A stretch of DNA of 64,000 nt from Flintibacter faecis (GCF_014287875.1 NZ_JACOPN010000010.1:1-64000); one strand, 5' to 3'. Shown: positions 1 to 9,114, numbered from the stretch's first letter. Notes: generated from the letters alone by a model not told the origin. Numbers and translations are program-made.

Positions 1-1223
1 AAGACCCGGAGGACAAAAACCATCTGCTCATTGACGAGGAAACCGCCCCGATTGTGCGACTGATTTTCGGATATGCCCTGAACGGTCATGGTCCGAACTA
101 TATCCGCAGACGGCTGGAGGAAGAAAAAATCCCCTGCCCCACATGGTGGAACCGGGAACGGGGGCTTCGCAATACCCGCACCAAATGGGAAAAGAAAGAC
201 CCGGAAAACGGGCGGTATATGTGGGACTTCTCCGTTATCAAAGACCTTTTGATGAATCCCGTCTACACCGGGGCGATTGCTTCCCAGAAAAAAGACTACC
301 GCTTCAAAATCGGCACGATTGGGGAAAAGAAACCGGAGGACTGGGTTGTGGTTGAGGGACAGCACGAACCGCTGATTGACCGCATGAGCTTTGATATTGT
401 GCAGAACAAGCTGAAATCCCGCCAGCGTCCGGGGCAGACCAATGAAATCAGCCTGTTTGCCGGACTGATAAAATGCGGCGAGTGTGGGAAGTCGCTGACG
501 ATACGCTACACAAACGCAAAACATCCCCAGCAGATTTATTCCTGCAAGACCTACAATGCCTTTGGAAAGAACCACTGCACCCAGCACCGGATTGACTATG
601 ACACCCTTTACAGCCATGTGCTGCGAAAAATCCGGGAATGTGCCAGAGCTGCCCTGATGGACGGGGAAGCGGTTGCTGACCGCCTGACCAATACCTGTGA
701 AGCCGAGCAGCGGGAACAGCGGGAAGCAATGGAACGCTCCCTTACAAGGGACGAGGAACGGATTGAGGTTCTGGACAAAATGGTAATGCGGCTTTATGAG
801 GATATGATTGCAGGACGTATCAGTGAGCAGAACTTTAACACCATGCTGGAAAAGACACAGACCGAGCAGACGGAGCTTAAAACAAAAGTGTCCGAGGGTA
901 GAAAGCGGCTGTCCGATGAAGTCCAGCTTGCCAATGACGCAAAACAATGGGTGGAAGCCATTCAGGAATACGCCAACATCACAGAGCTGGACGCAGCCAC
1001 CCTCAACCGCTTAATCAAAGAAATCGTCGTGCATGAGCGCATTGACGAAGATAAAACAAGACACATTTCTATCGAAATTCATTTTAATCTCAAACCCATC
1101 CCGGAGGTGGAACAGGTCACTGCCTGACCTGTCCCGCCGGGACGGTTCTCTTAAAAACACCATATAGATTTTTTGTACGCCGCCGCCCGCCATCGAGCAG
1201 AGTTTTACACCTAATTGGGTATA
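1..1223 (+). mobile_element. right end of a serine-recombinase element inserted in Maff2
   Basis: A large serine recombinase reads to 1127. About 100 bases later the reading frame resumes with the C-terminal end of a Maff2-family protein (1224-1301), whose N-terminal part is missing from the window. The simplest reading is that an element whose recombinase lies at its right end integrated in the Maff2 gene, with its boundary close to 1223. The 1128-1223 interval holds no gene; it has a short GC-rich inverted repeat (CCCGCCGGGACGG region) just after the recombinase stop. The exact core dinucleotide cannot be assigned without the other end. Confidence 0.6.
3..1127 (+). CDS. large serine recombinase, C-terminal part (5' end outside window)
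   Basis: The frame is open from base 3 and lacks the catalytic resolvase domain, which lies upstream of the window. What is visible is the Recombinase domain (residues about 1-110, including an ETAPIV-RLIF start and a DRMSF segment), a zinc ribbon with CGECGK, a further Cys near CKTY, and HCTQH (about 157-195), a coiled coil (about 225-310) and a C-terminal DUF4368-like end (TELDAATLNRLIKEIVVHE). This is the TndX/TnpX type of site-specific recombinase that integrates and excises mobile elements without target duplication. It sits at the right edge of the element inserted in Maff2. Confidence 0.9.
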   Translation, partial: DPEDKNHLLIDEETAPIVRLIFGYALNGHGPNYIRRRLEEEKIPCPTWWNRERGLRNTRTKWEKKDPENGRYMWDFSVIKDLLMNPVYTGAIASQKKDYRFKIGTIGEKKPEDWVVVEGQHEPLIDRMSFDIVQNKLKSRQRPGQTNEISLFAGLIKCGECGKSLTIRYTNAKHPQQIYSCKTYNAFGKNHCTQHRIDYDTLYSHVLRKIRECARAALMDGEAVADRLTNTCEAEQREQREAMERSLTRDEERIEVLDKMVMRLYEDMIAGRISEQNFNTMLEKTQTEQTELKTKVSEGRKRLSDEVQLANDAKQWVEAIQEYANITELDAATLNRLIKEIVVHERIDEDKTRHISIEIHFNLKPIPEVEQVTA

Positions 1224-1301
1224 AAACAGCTCATGGCTGGCGGCGGTGTTGCCCTCATCGGCACCACCCTTGTACCTCTGCTCTCCGGACTGTTCGGTTA
1301 A
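1224..1301 (+). pseudogene. Maff2-family membrane protein, 3' remnant
   Basis: The frame starting KQLMAGGGVALIGTT and ending at a TAA at 1299-1301 matches the strongly conserved C-terminus of the Maff2 family, a small membrane protein that normally precedes the TrbL gene in these ICEs. The frame is blocked by a stop at 1212-1214, so only 25 codons of the original gene remain in the window. The 5' part was displaced by the element ending near 1223. It is followed after 25 bases by the TrbL gene, the usual neighbour. Excision of the upstream element would be expected to restore it. Confidence 0.75.
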
Positions 1302-1326
1302 TCACAAAACAAGGAGGTAATCGCCT

Positions 1327-2193
1327 TTGGACAGCATACTCCAACAGATCACAGACTGGCTGAAAGAAATGCTCGTTTCAGCTATTATGGGAAATCTGTC
1401 GGGGATGTTTGAGTCCGTCAACAACCAGGTTGGCGAGATAGCAACCTCCGTTGGCATGACCCCGGCGAATTTTTCGCCGGGTGTCTTTGCCATGGTACGA
1501 AACATCTCCGAGTCAGTGATTATCCCAATCGCAGGCTTGATTCTGACCTTCATTGCCTGTTATGAGCTAATTCAGATGATTATTGACCACAACAATCTGG
1601 CAAATTTTGAAACCTGGATCTTCTTCAAATGGGTGTTCAAGACTTTTGTTGCGGTCATGTTAATCACAAACACATTCAATATCACGATGGCTGTGTTTGA
1701 TGTGACACAGCACGTTATAAACGCAAGCGCCGGTATCATATCCGGAAATACTGCCATAGATGCTTCGGCATTGGAAACAATGGAAGAAACGCTGATGGCA
1801 ATGGATTTGGGTCCTTTGCTCGGCTTGTTCCTGCAATCCTTTATCGTGCAGGTCACGATGTCCGCTTTGGCAATCATCATCTTTGTGATCGTCTACGGTC
1901 GAATGATTGAAATTTATCTGATGGTCAGCCTTGCCCCGATTCCGCTTTCCACTTTTGGAAACAGAGAACAGAGCAATATCGGACAGAATTATCTGCGTTC
2001 GCTGTTTGCAATCGGATTCCAGGGATTCCTGATTATGATCTGCGTGGGCATTTATGCGGTGCTGATTCAGTCTATCGCATTCAGTGATGACATCATCGGT
2101 TCTATCTGGGGTGTTATGGGCTACACCGTCCTTTTGTGCTTCACCCTGTTTAAGACTGGTTCGCTTGCGAAGGGTGTATTCAGCGCTCACTAA
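1327..2193 (+). CDS. TrbL/VirB6-like conjugative channel membrane protein
   Basis: A 288-residue protein with about six hydrophobic segments (roughly residues 55-75, 92-112, 155-205 as a long double segment, 223-250 and 253-275) and a VSLAPIPLSTFGN loop typical of the TrbL/VirB6 family. It would form part of the inner-membrane channel of the type IV secretion apparatus that transfers ICE1 DNA. The start is TTG at 1327 with AAGGAGG 8-10 bases upstream. It lies directly between the Maff2 remnant and the PrgI gene, the standard order in clostridial ICEs. Family assignment is from topology, sequence style and context. Confidence 0.85.
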   Translation: MDSILQQITDWLKEMLVSAIMGNLSGMFESVNNQVGEIATSVGMTPANFSPGVFAMVRNISESVIIPIAGLILTFIACYELIQMIIDHNNLANFETWIFFKWVFKTFVAVMLITNTFNITMAVFDVTQHVINASAGIISGNTAIDASALETMEETLMAMDLGPLLGLFLQSFIVQVTMSALAIIIFVIVYGRMIEIYLMVSLAPIPLSTFGNREQSNIGQNYLRSLFAIGFQGFLIMICVGIYAVLIQSIAFSDDIIGSIWGVMGYTVLLCFTLFKTGSLAKGVFSAH

Positions 2194-2210
2194 GGGAAGG
2201 AGGAAATTGT

Positions 2211-2645
2211 TTGGCAGCGTATATTCCCGTACCTCGTGACCTGACGAGGGTAAAAACAAAAGTGTTCTTCAATCTGACGAAACGGCAGTTACTTTGCTTT
2301 GGTGCGGCGGCGCTCATCGGAGTGCCGATTTTCTTTCTGGTCAAAGCAACCGGAAATGTGAGCCTTGCAGCACTGTCCATGATGATCGTCATGTTACCGT
2401 TGTTCTTTCTGGCAATGTATGAAAAGGATAGTCAGCCGTTGGAAGTGGTTGTAGAACACTTCATTCAGACCAAATTCGTTCGTCCCAAGGTTCGCCCTTA
2501 TCAGACGGACAACTATTATGACGCTTTGATGCGTCAGTACAAACTGGAAAAGGAGGTTGAACGAATTGTTTTTCAAAAAGAAGCCACAGGCAAGAAACAT
2601 CAAAATGCCTGCAAATCTGAATCGGAAGCAGCAGCGAGAAATTAA
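2211..2645 (+). CDS. PrgI family conjugal transfer protein
   Basis: A 144-residue protein beginning MAAYIPVPRDLTRVKTKVF, with two hydrophobic segments near residues 28-48 and 50-70 and a charged C-terminal half. PrgI proteins are small membrane components of Gram-positive type IV secretion systems and are encoded just before the VirB4 ATPase. The start is TTG at 2211 preceded by GGGAAGGAGG. The 3' end overlaps the start of virB4 by about 80 bases, so translation is probably coupled. Confidence 0.88.
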   Translation: MAAYIPVPRDLTRVKTKVFFNLTKRQLLCFGAAALIGVPIFFLVKATGNVSLAALSMMIVMLPLFFLAMYEKDSQPLEVVVEHFIQTKFVRPKVRPYQTDNYYDALMRQYKLEKEVERIVFQKEATGKKHQNACKSESEAAARN

Positions 2646-4992
2646 AGCTGTTGTGGAACGGGCAAAGAAGGACAACGGTATTCCGCAGACTGCACAGCAG
2701 TCCATTCCCTTTCAGAGAATGTTCCCGGATGGCATCTGCCGTGTCACTGACAGTTATTACACCAAGACCATTCAGTTTCAGGACATCAACTATCAGCTGG
2801 CACAGCAGGAAGATAAGACTGCCATCTTCGATGAGTGGTGCAGTTTCCTGAATTTCTTTGACAGCTCCATTCACTTTGAGCTTTCCTTTATGAACCTGAG
2901 TACCGATGCTGAAAGCTTTGAAAAGAGTATCCGTATCCCGTTCAAGAAGGACAGCTTCAATCCCGTCCGTGCCGAGTATAGCCAGATGCTGAAAAAGCAG
3001 TTGGCGCAGGGCAACAACGGCTTGACCAAAACCAAGTACCTGACATTCGGCATTGAAGCCGAATCCATGCGGCAGGCAAAGCCGAGACTCAACCATATCG
3101 AAAACGATCTGCTCAATAACTTTCGGCGTTTGGGTGTCATTGCCACTACCATGAACGGCAAAGAGCGGCTGCATCTGATGCACTCTATGTTCCACATGGG
3201 TGATAATGATAAGTTCTTCTTCGATTGGAAGTATCTTGTGGAATCCGGGCTGTCCGTAAAGGACTTCATTGCTCCGACGGCGTTTGCCTTTAAGACCAAC
3301 CGCACCTTCCAGATGGGCAGTATCTTCGGTTCGATGTCTTATCTGGCAATTACGGCATCAGACCTGTCTGATCGTATGCTGGCGGATTTTCTGGATATGG
3401 AATCCACGCAGATCGTGACCATGCACATCCAGTCGGTTGACCAGACTGCGGCGATTAAGACCATCAAGAGAATCATCACCGAGCTTGACCGTTCCAAAAT
3501 CGAGGAACAGAAAAAGGCTGTGCGTTCTGGCTATGACATGGACATTATCCCATCTGACCTTGCTACCTATGGTAAAGATGCGAAGTCACTTCTGAAAGAA
3601 TTGCAGAGCCAGAATGAGCGAATGTTCATGGTGACATTTCTGGTGCTGAACACCGGGCGCACCGAGCAGGAACTGGAGAACAATGTGTTCCAGGCACAGA
3701 GCATCGCCCAGAAGCATAACTGCAATCTGCGTCGTTTGGATTTTCAGCAGGAATCCGGACTGATGAGCAGCCTGCCTTTGGCACAAAACCTGATTGAGAT
3801 TCGTCGTGGCCTGACTACCAGTTCCACGGCTATTTTTGTGCCTTTCACCACGCAGGAGCTGTTCCAGAATGGTGGAGAAACGCTCTATTACGGGCTGAAT
3901 GCTCTGTCGAACAACCTTATCATGGTGGACAGAAAGAAGCTCAAGAACCCCAACGGACTGATTCTGGGTACTCCCGGTTCCGGTAAATCCTTTTCCGCAA
4001 AGCGTGAAATCACCAATGCGTTCCTGGTTACGGATGACGATATTATCATCTGCGACCCCGAAGCGGAATATGCGGCTCTGGTTCACAAGTTCAATGGTCA
4101 GGTGGTAAAAATCAGCTCCTCCAGTACCAACTATATCAACCCTATGGACATCAACCTGAACTACTCTGAGGATGACAACCCGGTAGCACTGAAAGCTGAT
4201 TTTATCCTGTCCCTCTGTGAGTTGATTATGGGCAGTAAGGATGGCTTGCAGCCTATCGAAAAGACGGTTATCGACCGTTGTGTGCATCAGATTTACCAGA
4301 GATATTTCGACAATCCTGCCCCTGAGAATATGCCGATCCTTGAGGATTTGTATGATGCCCTTCTGAAACAGGACGAAAAGGAAGCCCACCATGTAGCGAC
4401 CGCCTTGGAAATCTATGTTAAGGGTTCTCTGAAACTGTTTAACAACAGAACCAATGTGGATATTCAGAATCGTCTGGTGTGCTTCGACATTAAGGAGCTG
4501 GGCAATCAGCTGAAAAAAATCGGTATGCTGATCGTTCAGGATCAGGTCTGGGGGCGTGTAACTGCCAACCGTTCTGCCGGTAAATCGACCAGATATTATA
4601 TTGACGAGTTCCATCTGCTTCTGAAGGAAGAACAGACGGCAACCTATTCCGTAGAAATCTGGAAGCGATTCCGTAAATGGGGCGGCTTGCCGACCGGTAT
4701 TACTCAGAATGTCAAAGACCTGCTTCGTTCCCCGGAGATTGCCAACATCCTCGAAAACTCTGATTTCATCTATATGCTGAATCAGGCAAGCGATGACCGA
4801 AGTATTCTGGCACAGCGGTTGAACATTTCGCCGCATCAGCTGTCCTATGTAACCAACTCCGGTGAGGGCGAAGGACTTCTGTTCTATGGCAATGTGATTC
4901 TGCCGTTCATTGACCGATTCCCGACAGATCTGGAACTGTATCGCATTATGACCACGAAGTTAAACGAGGTGGCACAGGAAAAGGAGGCGTAA
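2566..4992 (+). CDS. VirB4 family ATPase of the type IV secretion system
   Basis: A protein of 808 residues that powers assembly of the channel and DNA transfer. The Walker A motif GTPGSGKS is at about residue 468, a Walker B-like IIICDPEAEY at about 495, and YIDEFHLLL plus the arginine-rich RFRKWGG segment at about 675-705, all typical of VirB4/TraE. I prefer the TTG at 2566 (MFFKKKPQ) because AAGGAGG ends 9 bases before it; a TTG at 2557 directly abuts that site. It is followed after 3 bases by the NlpC/P60 gene. The partial gene at 63290-64000 is the ICE2 counterpart. Confidence 0.93.
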   Translation: MFFKKKPQARNIKMPANLNRKQQREIKAVVERAKKDNGIPQTAQQSIPFQRMFPDGICRVTDSYYTKTIQFQDINYQLAQQEDKTAIFDEWCSFLNFFDSSIHFELSFMNLSTDAESFEKSIRIPFKKDSFNPVRAEYSQMLKKQLAQGNNGLTKTKYLTFGIEAESMRQAKPRLNHIENDLLNNFRRLGVIATTMNGKERLHLMHSMFHMGDNDKFFFDWKYLVESGLSVKDFIAPTAFAFKTNRTFQMGSIFGSMSYLAITASDLSDRMLADFLDMESTQIVTMHIQSVDQTAAIKTIKRIITELDRSKIEEQKKAVRSGYDMDIIPSDLATYGKDAKSLLKELQSQNERMFMVTFLVLNTGRTEQELENNVFQAQSIAQKHNCNLRRLDFQQESGLMSSLPLAQNLIEIRRGLTTSSTAIFVPFTTQELFQNGGETLYYGLNALSNNLIMVDRKKLKNPNGLILGTPGSGKSFSAKREITNAFLVTDDDIIICDPEAEYAALVHKFNGQVVKISSSSTNYINPMDINLNYSEDDNPVALKADFILSLCELIMGSKDGLQPIEKTVIDRCVHQIYQRYFDNPAPENMPILEDLYDALLKQDEKEAHHVATALEIYVKGSLKLFNNRTNVDIQNRLVCFDIKELGNQLKKIGMLIVQDQVWGRVTANRSAGKSTRYYIDEFHLLLKEEQTATYSVEIWKRFRKWGGLPTGITQNVKDLLRSPEIANILENSDFIYMLNQASDDRSILAQRLNISPHQLSYVTNSGEGEGLLFYGNVILPFIDRFPTDLELYRIMTTKLNEVAQEKEA

Positions 4993-4995
4993 TGT

Positions 4996-6732
4996 ATGGC
5001 GAAAAGACCTACACGACTCCGTTTTACCGAAGATGACCTTGCAGATTCTCATGTGAAGAAAGCTGCCGACCGTGCAGATAAGGCGGTTGATAGGGCTGAA
5101 AAAGCGGCAGACAAATTGGCTTCTAAAAAGGCAAAGCCGAAGCTAAAGCTGGAAACAGATGCAGCCGGTTCCCGTAAAGCAAAGCTCCGTTTTGAAAAAG
5201 CGGAGTTTACGGAAATCGAGCGCCCATCTGTGGCAAAGCACATGGCAAGCCGTGGTGCCGCAGTCACGCTCACATCCAAAGCACATCGGGCGGTGTCAGA
5301 ATATGAGGATGATAATATCGGCGTTCAGGCTGTGCAGGAAACGACCAAGGCTGTTGAATCCACTGTCTATACCGTCGATCATGCCGTTTACAGTCACAAG
5401 CTGAAAGCCTACGACAAGGCGGAAAAGCTGGTTGAGAAGTCAGATAAAGCAAATGTAAATGCCCTGTATGAGAAGTTCAAAAAGGACAACCCCGATGCCG
5501 GTTCCAATCCCTTTTCCCGTTGGCAACAGAAAAGGGCAATCAAGAAAGAATATGCTGCCGCCAAAGCCGGTAAGAATACCGCTTCGACAACGGCTTCTGC
5601 ATCTAAGGGTGCAGGCAAGGCAACGGGCAAAGCAGCTCAGGGAGCCAAGAACATCACAGAAAGAGTAACGGAGTTCTGCACCACACACTCTAAAACGATT
5701 CTGTTTGTTTTGATTGCCGGACTGCTTTTTATGATACTCTCAGGGATGTTCTCGTCTTGTTCGGCTATGTTCCAAGGCGGCACACAGATCATTCTGGGAA
5801 CTTCTTTTACTGCAAAAGAGGAAGATATTATTGGTGCGGACAATGATTACAAGGCTTTGGAAGCTGCGCTCCGCAATAAAATCAATAATATCGAGCGTAC
5901 TCATAGCGGATATGACGAGTACCGGTATGACCTTGATGAAATCAACCACAATCCTTATGAGCTGGCGGCGTATTTGACGGTGAAGTTTGAGGATTACACC
6001 AGAGATGAGGTGCAGGCTACCCTGCAATGGCTATTTGAGCAACAATATGAGCTGACCCTGACGGAAGTAGTAGAGATTCGTACACGAACAACATCTTCTA
6101 CTGATCCCGAAACGGGAGAGACAACAACAGAGGAAGAAGATTACGAATATTATATTCTGAATGTGAAGCTCAGAAATAAGGGCTTGAACAGTGTGATTTC
6201 AAATTCCGGCTTGTCGGAAGATGATATGGAGCGATATAGAATTTTGCTTCAGACAAGGGGCAACAGACCGGATATTTTCGGAAATGACATTTACGCCACC
6301 CCTGGCGGCGAGTACACCGATTATGATATTCCGGGCGAAGCGCTGACAGACACAAGATTTGCCAATATGATTCGGGAAGCTGAAAAATATCTGGGATACC
6401 CGTATGTGTGGGGCGGCAGCAGCCCGTCTACCTCCTTTGACTGCTCCGGATTTGTTTCCTATGTAATCAATCACTGCGGAAACGGTTGGAGTGTTGGTCG
6501 TTTGACCGCAAACGGTTTGATGGGCGTATGCGACATTATCCCGAAAAGCTCTGCCAAACCGGGAGATTTGATTTTCTTCCAAGGCACTTATGATACCTCC
6601 GGTGCATCACACGTTGGTATCTATGTTGGCAATGGTATGATGATCCACTGCGGAAACCCCATTTCCTACGCTTCTATCGAATCGAATTACTGGCAACAGC
6701 ATTTTTACTGCTTCGGCAGAATCAGAAACTAA
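4996..6732 (+). CDS. NlpC/P60 cell-wall hydrolase of the conjugation module
   Basis: A 578-residue protein (CD1108-like). Residues 1-225 are charged, Lys/Ala-rich and probably helical. A membrane segment lies at about 233-255, an extracellular middle domain at about 260-440, and the C-terminal NlpC/P60 peptidase carries YPYVWGGSSP, the catalytic Cys in FDCSGF (about 481), and His in GASHVGIYVG (about 538). It would open peptidoglycan so the conjugation channel can cross the wall. Unlike CwlT of Tn916 there is no lysozyme domain. AAGGAGG lies 8 bases before the ATG. The ICE2 homologue at 59688 has the same layout. Confidence 0.92.
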   Translation: MAKRPTRLRFTEDDLADSHVKKAADRADKAVDRAEKAADKLASKKAKPKLKLETDAAGSRKAKLRFEKAEFTEIERPSVAKHMASRGAAVTLTSKAHRAVSEYEDDNIGVQAVQETTKAVESTVYTVDHAVYSHKLKAYDKAEKLVEKSDKANVNALYEKFKKDNPDAGSNPFSRWQQKRAIKKEYAAAKAGKNTASTTASASKGAGKATGKAAQGAKNITERVTEFCTTHSKTILFVLIAGLLFMILSGMFSSCSAMFQGGTQIILGTSFTAKEEDIIGADNDYKALEAALRNKINNIERTHSGYDEYRYDLDEINHNPYELAAYLTVKFEDYTRDEVQATLQWLFEQQYELTLTEVVEIRTRTTSSTDPETGETTTEEEDYEYYILNVKLRNKGLNSVISNSGLSEDDMERYRILLQTRGNRPDIFGNDIYATPGGEYTDYDIPGEALTDTRFANMIREAEKYLGYPYVWGGSSPSTSFDCSGFVSYVINHCGNGWSVGRLTANGLMGVCDIIPKSSAKPGDLIFFQGTYDTSGASHVGIYVGNGMMIHCGNPISYASIESNYWQQHFYCFGRIRN

Positions 6733-6746
6733 AGGAGGGATGGCGA

Positions 6747-7004
6747 TTGAGTGCCAAGTTAGACAGAATAGGTGCAGACCTTGAAAAAGCCCGTAAGAAA
6801 CGGGCAGAATGGGATGCTAAGGTGAAAGACCTGGAACGCAGATACCGTGAGGAGGAAAATTCCGAAATCCATGAGATGGTTCATGCTGCGAACCTGAATC
6901 CCGAACAGCTTTCCGAGCTGCTCCGTATGTTTGCTGCGGATATGGCTCCGAAGCCTGATACGATCAATACTATGAATGAGGAGGAAACGCAGAATGAGAT
7001 TTAA
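6747..7004 (+). CDS. DUF4315 family protein
   Basis: An 85-residue, highly charged protein that begins SAKLDRIGADLEKARKKRAEW, is predicted to be a coiled coil, and ends in an acidic tail. DUF4315 proteins are found only in conjugative elements, between the NlpC/P60 hydrolase and the DUF4366 protein, and their biochemical role is unknown. The start is TTG at 6747 with AAAGGAGGG 8 bases upstream. The 3' end overlaps the DUF4366 start by 11 bases. Its ICE2 equivalent is at 59389-59661. Confidence 0.85.
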   Translation: MSAKLDRIGADLEKARKKRAEWDAKVKDLERRYREEENSEIHEMVHAANLNPEQLSELLRMFAADMAPKPDTINTMNEEETQNEI

Positions 7005-7677
7005 GAAAATTGGAGCCGCATTGCTGGCGTGTGCAATGTGTTTTGGCGTGTTTTCTACAACGGCATTTGCCTATGTAGATGAAAGCGTAGCGACTGAAGA
7101 ACCTGCGGTCGAAGAAAAAGTTCCCGAAACAGAGCCGGAGGAGCCGATGCTACCGCTTACTCCCGACGGCAATCTGACTTTGGTTGATGACGCTGGCTCG
7201 CCTACGAAAAGCGGAAAGCAGTTCATTACCGCTGTAACCAAAAACGGAAACTACTTCTATATCATCATTGACCGTGATGATAAGGGCGAGGAAACCGTGC
7301 ATTTTCTGAATCAGGTGGATGAAGCCGACCTGCTCAAGCTGATGGACGAGGAAGAAGTTGCAGAGTTCACCAAGCCGGTTGAGGAAACAAAGCCGGAAGT
7401 AGTTGAAACAGTTCCTGAAATTACAGAACCGACACCGGAGGAAAAGCCGAAATCCACAAATATGCTCCCGGCGATTCTTACTCTGATTGTGCTTGCCTGT
7501 GGTGGTGGATTCTTCGTATTTAAGAAAGTCCAGGAAAAGAAGAAGGCACAGGAAGCGGCAAAGCCTGACCCAGATGCTGATTATGTGGACGATGACGAGG
7601 ACTATGGGTACGATCCGGAGTTTGAGGACGACGATGAAGATAGCTCCGTCGATGAAGATGATAATGAACCTGTGTAA
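6994..7677 (+). CDS. DUF4366 family secreted/membrane-anchored protein
   Basis: A 227-residue protein. The N-terminus (MRFKKIGAALLACAM...TTAFA) is a signal peptide, a conserved core (LTPDGNLTLVDDAGSP to FLNQVDEADLL) covers about residues 50-120, and a membrane segment near 160-180 is followed by a very acidic cytoplasmic tail. The start at 6994 is preferred over the in-frame ATG at 6976 because GAGGAGG lies between them. The function is unknown, but the family is a constant part of this conjugation module and probably sits outside the membrane next to the hydrolase. The ICE2 version carries an extra SH3 domain that this one lacks. Confidence 0.85.
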   Translation: MRFKKIGAALLACAMCFGVFSTTAFAYVDESVATEEPAVEEKVPETEPEEPMLPLTPDGNLTLVDDAGSPTKSGKQFITAVTKNGNYFYIIIDRDDKGEETVHFLNQVDEADLLKLMDEEEVAEFTKPVEETKPEVVETVPEITEPTPEEKPKSTNMLPAILTLIVLACGGGFFVFKKVQEKKKAQEAAKPDPDADYVDDDEDYGYDPEFEDDDEDSSVDEDDNEPV

Positions 7678-7699
7678 ACAGGATAGGCTTGATGCCTGG

Positions 7700-7726
7700 G
7701 GCAGCCTTCGGGTTGCCTTTACATAG
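7700..7726 (+). terminator. UUCG-loop hairpin followed by TTTACATAG
   Basis: GGCAGCC and GGGTTGCC pair around a TTCG loop, followed directly by TTTACATAG rather than a long T run. It marks the end of the type IV secretion operon. The same hairpin-plus-TACATAG arrangement recurs between ICE1 genes at 9174, 30624, 38425, 39203, 41267 and 41657. Confidence 0.5.
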
Positions 7727-7732
7727 TTTCCG

Positions 7733-7853
7733 CTTTCAAAAAATAAAAAAATTTGCGTTTTTGAAAGTGACATCTTGCATATACTATTAGCAGACAGTAT
7801 AATAAGTACAGCGAAGCGGTTTCGAGAAATGAAAAAACTTCAATTTTTGAAAG
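7733..7853 (+). promoter_or_regulatory. promoter and repeated TTTTTGAAAG sites before the ATPase gene
   Basis: A strong sigma-A promoter is visible: TTGCAT at 7775-7780, 17-base spacer, TATAAT at 7798-7803. Flanking it are CTTTCAAAAA (7733-7742) and TTTTTGAAAG (7758-7767), which form an inverted repeat upstream, and a third TTTTTGAAAG at 7844-7853 downstream of the start point. Both plus-orientation copies are followed by a GTGAC-type sequence. The arrangement looks like operator sites for a repressor, but no binding protein can be named. Confidence 0.6.
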
Positions 7854-7864
7854 CGGGTGACTAT

Positions 7865-9061
7865 ATGAAAACAATCACGAGAGCAAAATATCTCGATAGA
7901 ATCATTGAACTGAATGGTACTCCTGACATCAAGATCATCACGGGCATTCGTCGATCTGGTAAGTCCAAATTGATGCAGGCGTATATTGCGTATCTGAAAA
8001 GCAATTTTGAAAACATCAATATTATCTTCATCGACTTCATGGATTTGGCGTATGAAGAAATCAAGGAATACCATGCCTTACACGCCTATGTGGAAGAACA
8101 TTATCAGGAAGGAAAAACGAACTACCTGTTTGTAGACGAGGTTCAGATGTGTCCCAAGTTTGAGTTGGCAATCAATAGCCTGTACTCTAAGGGAAAATAC
8201 GACATCTATGTAACAGGCTCTAATGCTTTCCTGTTGAGTGCAGATCTGGCAACTCTGTTTACCGGACGCTATATTGAAATTCATGTGTTTCCTTTCAGCT
8301 TCCAGGAATATTGCCAGTATTATGATGATATTAGTGACAAAGATAAGCTCTTTGATGAGTACGCTATCAAGGGCGGTTTAGCAGGTTCCTATGCTTATAG
8401 AACCGAAAAAGACAGAACAAACTATATCAAAGAGGTCTACGAAACGATTGTTACAAGGGATTTGGTACAGAAATATACTCTCCCGGACACTTTGGTTTTA
8501 CAACGTCTGAGCGAGTTCCTTATGGATAATATCAGCAACCTGACTTCTCCGAATAAGGTCAGTCAGCTACTGACAGCAAATGAGACTCCAACCAATCATG
8601 TAACCGTCGGCAAGTACATTAAGTATTTGTGCAATGCTTTTGTATTTTATGATATTAAGAGATATGACATCCGAGGTAAGAAATACCTTGAAAGCTCTGA
8701 AAAGTTCTATTTGTGTGACAGCGGTATTCGATATGCAATACTGGGAAGCAGAAATATAGACTATGGCAGAGTATATGAAAACGTTGTTTGTATCGAGCTT
8801 CTTCGCCGTGGATATGATGTCTATGTCGGCAAGCTCTATCAAAAGGAAATCGACTTTGTTGCTCAGAGAGGTAGCGAAAAGATTTATATTCAGGTCAGCG
8901 ACAACATTTCCGGGCAGGAAACATTTGAGAGAGAATGCTCTCCTCTGCTTCAGATTCGAGACGCTTATCCGAAAATGATTATTGCCAGAACCAAACATCC
9001 CCAATATAGCTATGAAGGAATCGAAATTCACGATATAGCCGATTGGTTGCTACAAGAATAA
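7865..9061 (+). CDS. AAA_14/DUF4143 family ATPase (cargo)
   Basis: A 398-residue protein with an N-terminal P-loop GIRRSGKS (about residues 24-31), Walker B YLFVDEVQ (about 88-95), sensor VTGSNAFLLS (about 118-127), and a C-terminal DUF4143 nuclease-like half ending with the conserved EIDFVAQRGSEKIYIQVS strand. Such ATPases are common and widely exchanged among bacteria and archaea, and their role is not settled. The ATG at 7865 follows a weak GCGGGTGA site. It has its own promoter and terminator and lies between DUF4366 and topB, where ICE2 carries a different cargo gene, so it is an accessory insertion. Confidence 0.85.
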   Translation: MKTITRAKYLDRIIELNGTPDIKIITGIRRSGKSKLMQAYIAYLKSNFENINIIFIDFMDLAYEEIKEYHALHAYVEEHYQEGKTNYLFVDEVQMCPKFELAINSLYSKGKYDIYVTGSNAFLLSADLATLFTGRYIEIHVFPFSFQEYCQYYDDISDKDKLFDEYAIKGGLAGSYAYRTEKDRTNYIKEVYETIVTRDLVQKYTLPDTLVLQRLSEFLMDNISNLTSPNKVSQLLTANETPTNHVTVGKYIKYLCNAFVFYDIKRYDIRGKKYLESSEKFYLCDSGIRYAILGSRNIDYGRVYENVVCIELLRRGYDVYVGKLYQKEIDFVAQRGSEKIYIQVSDNISGQETFERECSPLLQIRDAYPKMIIARTKHPQYSYEGIEIHDIADWLLQE

Positions 9062-9070
9062 GCAAGGTGA

Positions 9071-9114
9071 AATATCTCCGTCATTCTCTTTTGAAATGAT
9101 GGAGATATTTTTAT
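9071..9114 (+). terminator. rho-independent terminator after the DUF4143 ATPase gene
   Basis: AATATCTCC-TCATT pairs with AATGA-GGAGATATT and is followed by TTTTATT. It starts ten bases after the stop codon and isolates the cargo gene from topB. Confidence 0.8.

Noticed and set aside
3586..4836. 416-codon minus-strand frame opposite virB4
   Set aside because: Antisense shadow of a conserved ATPase gene; no family motif.
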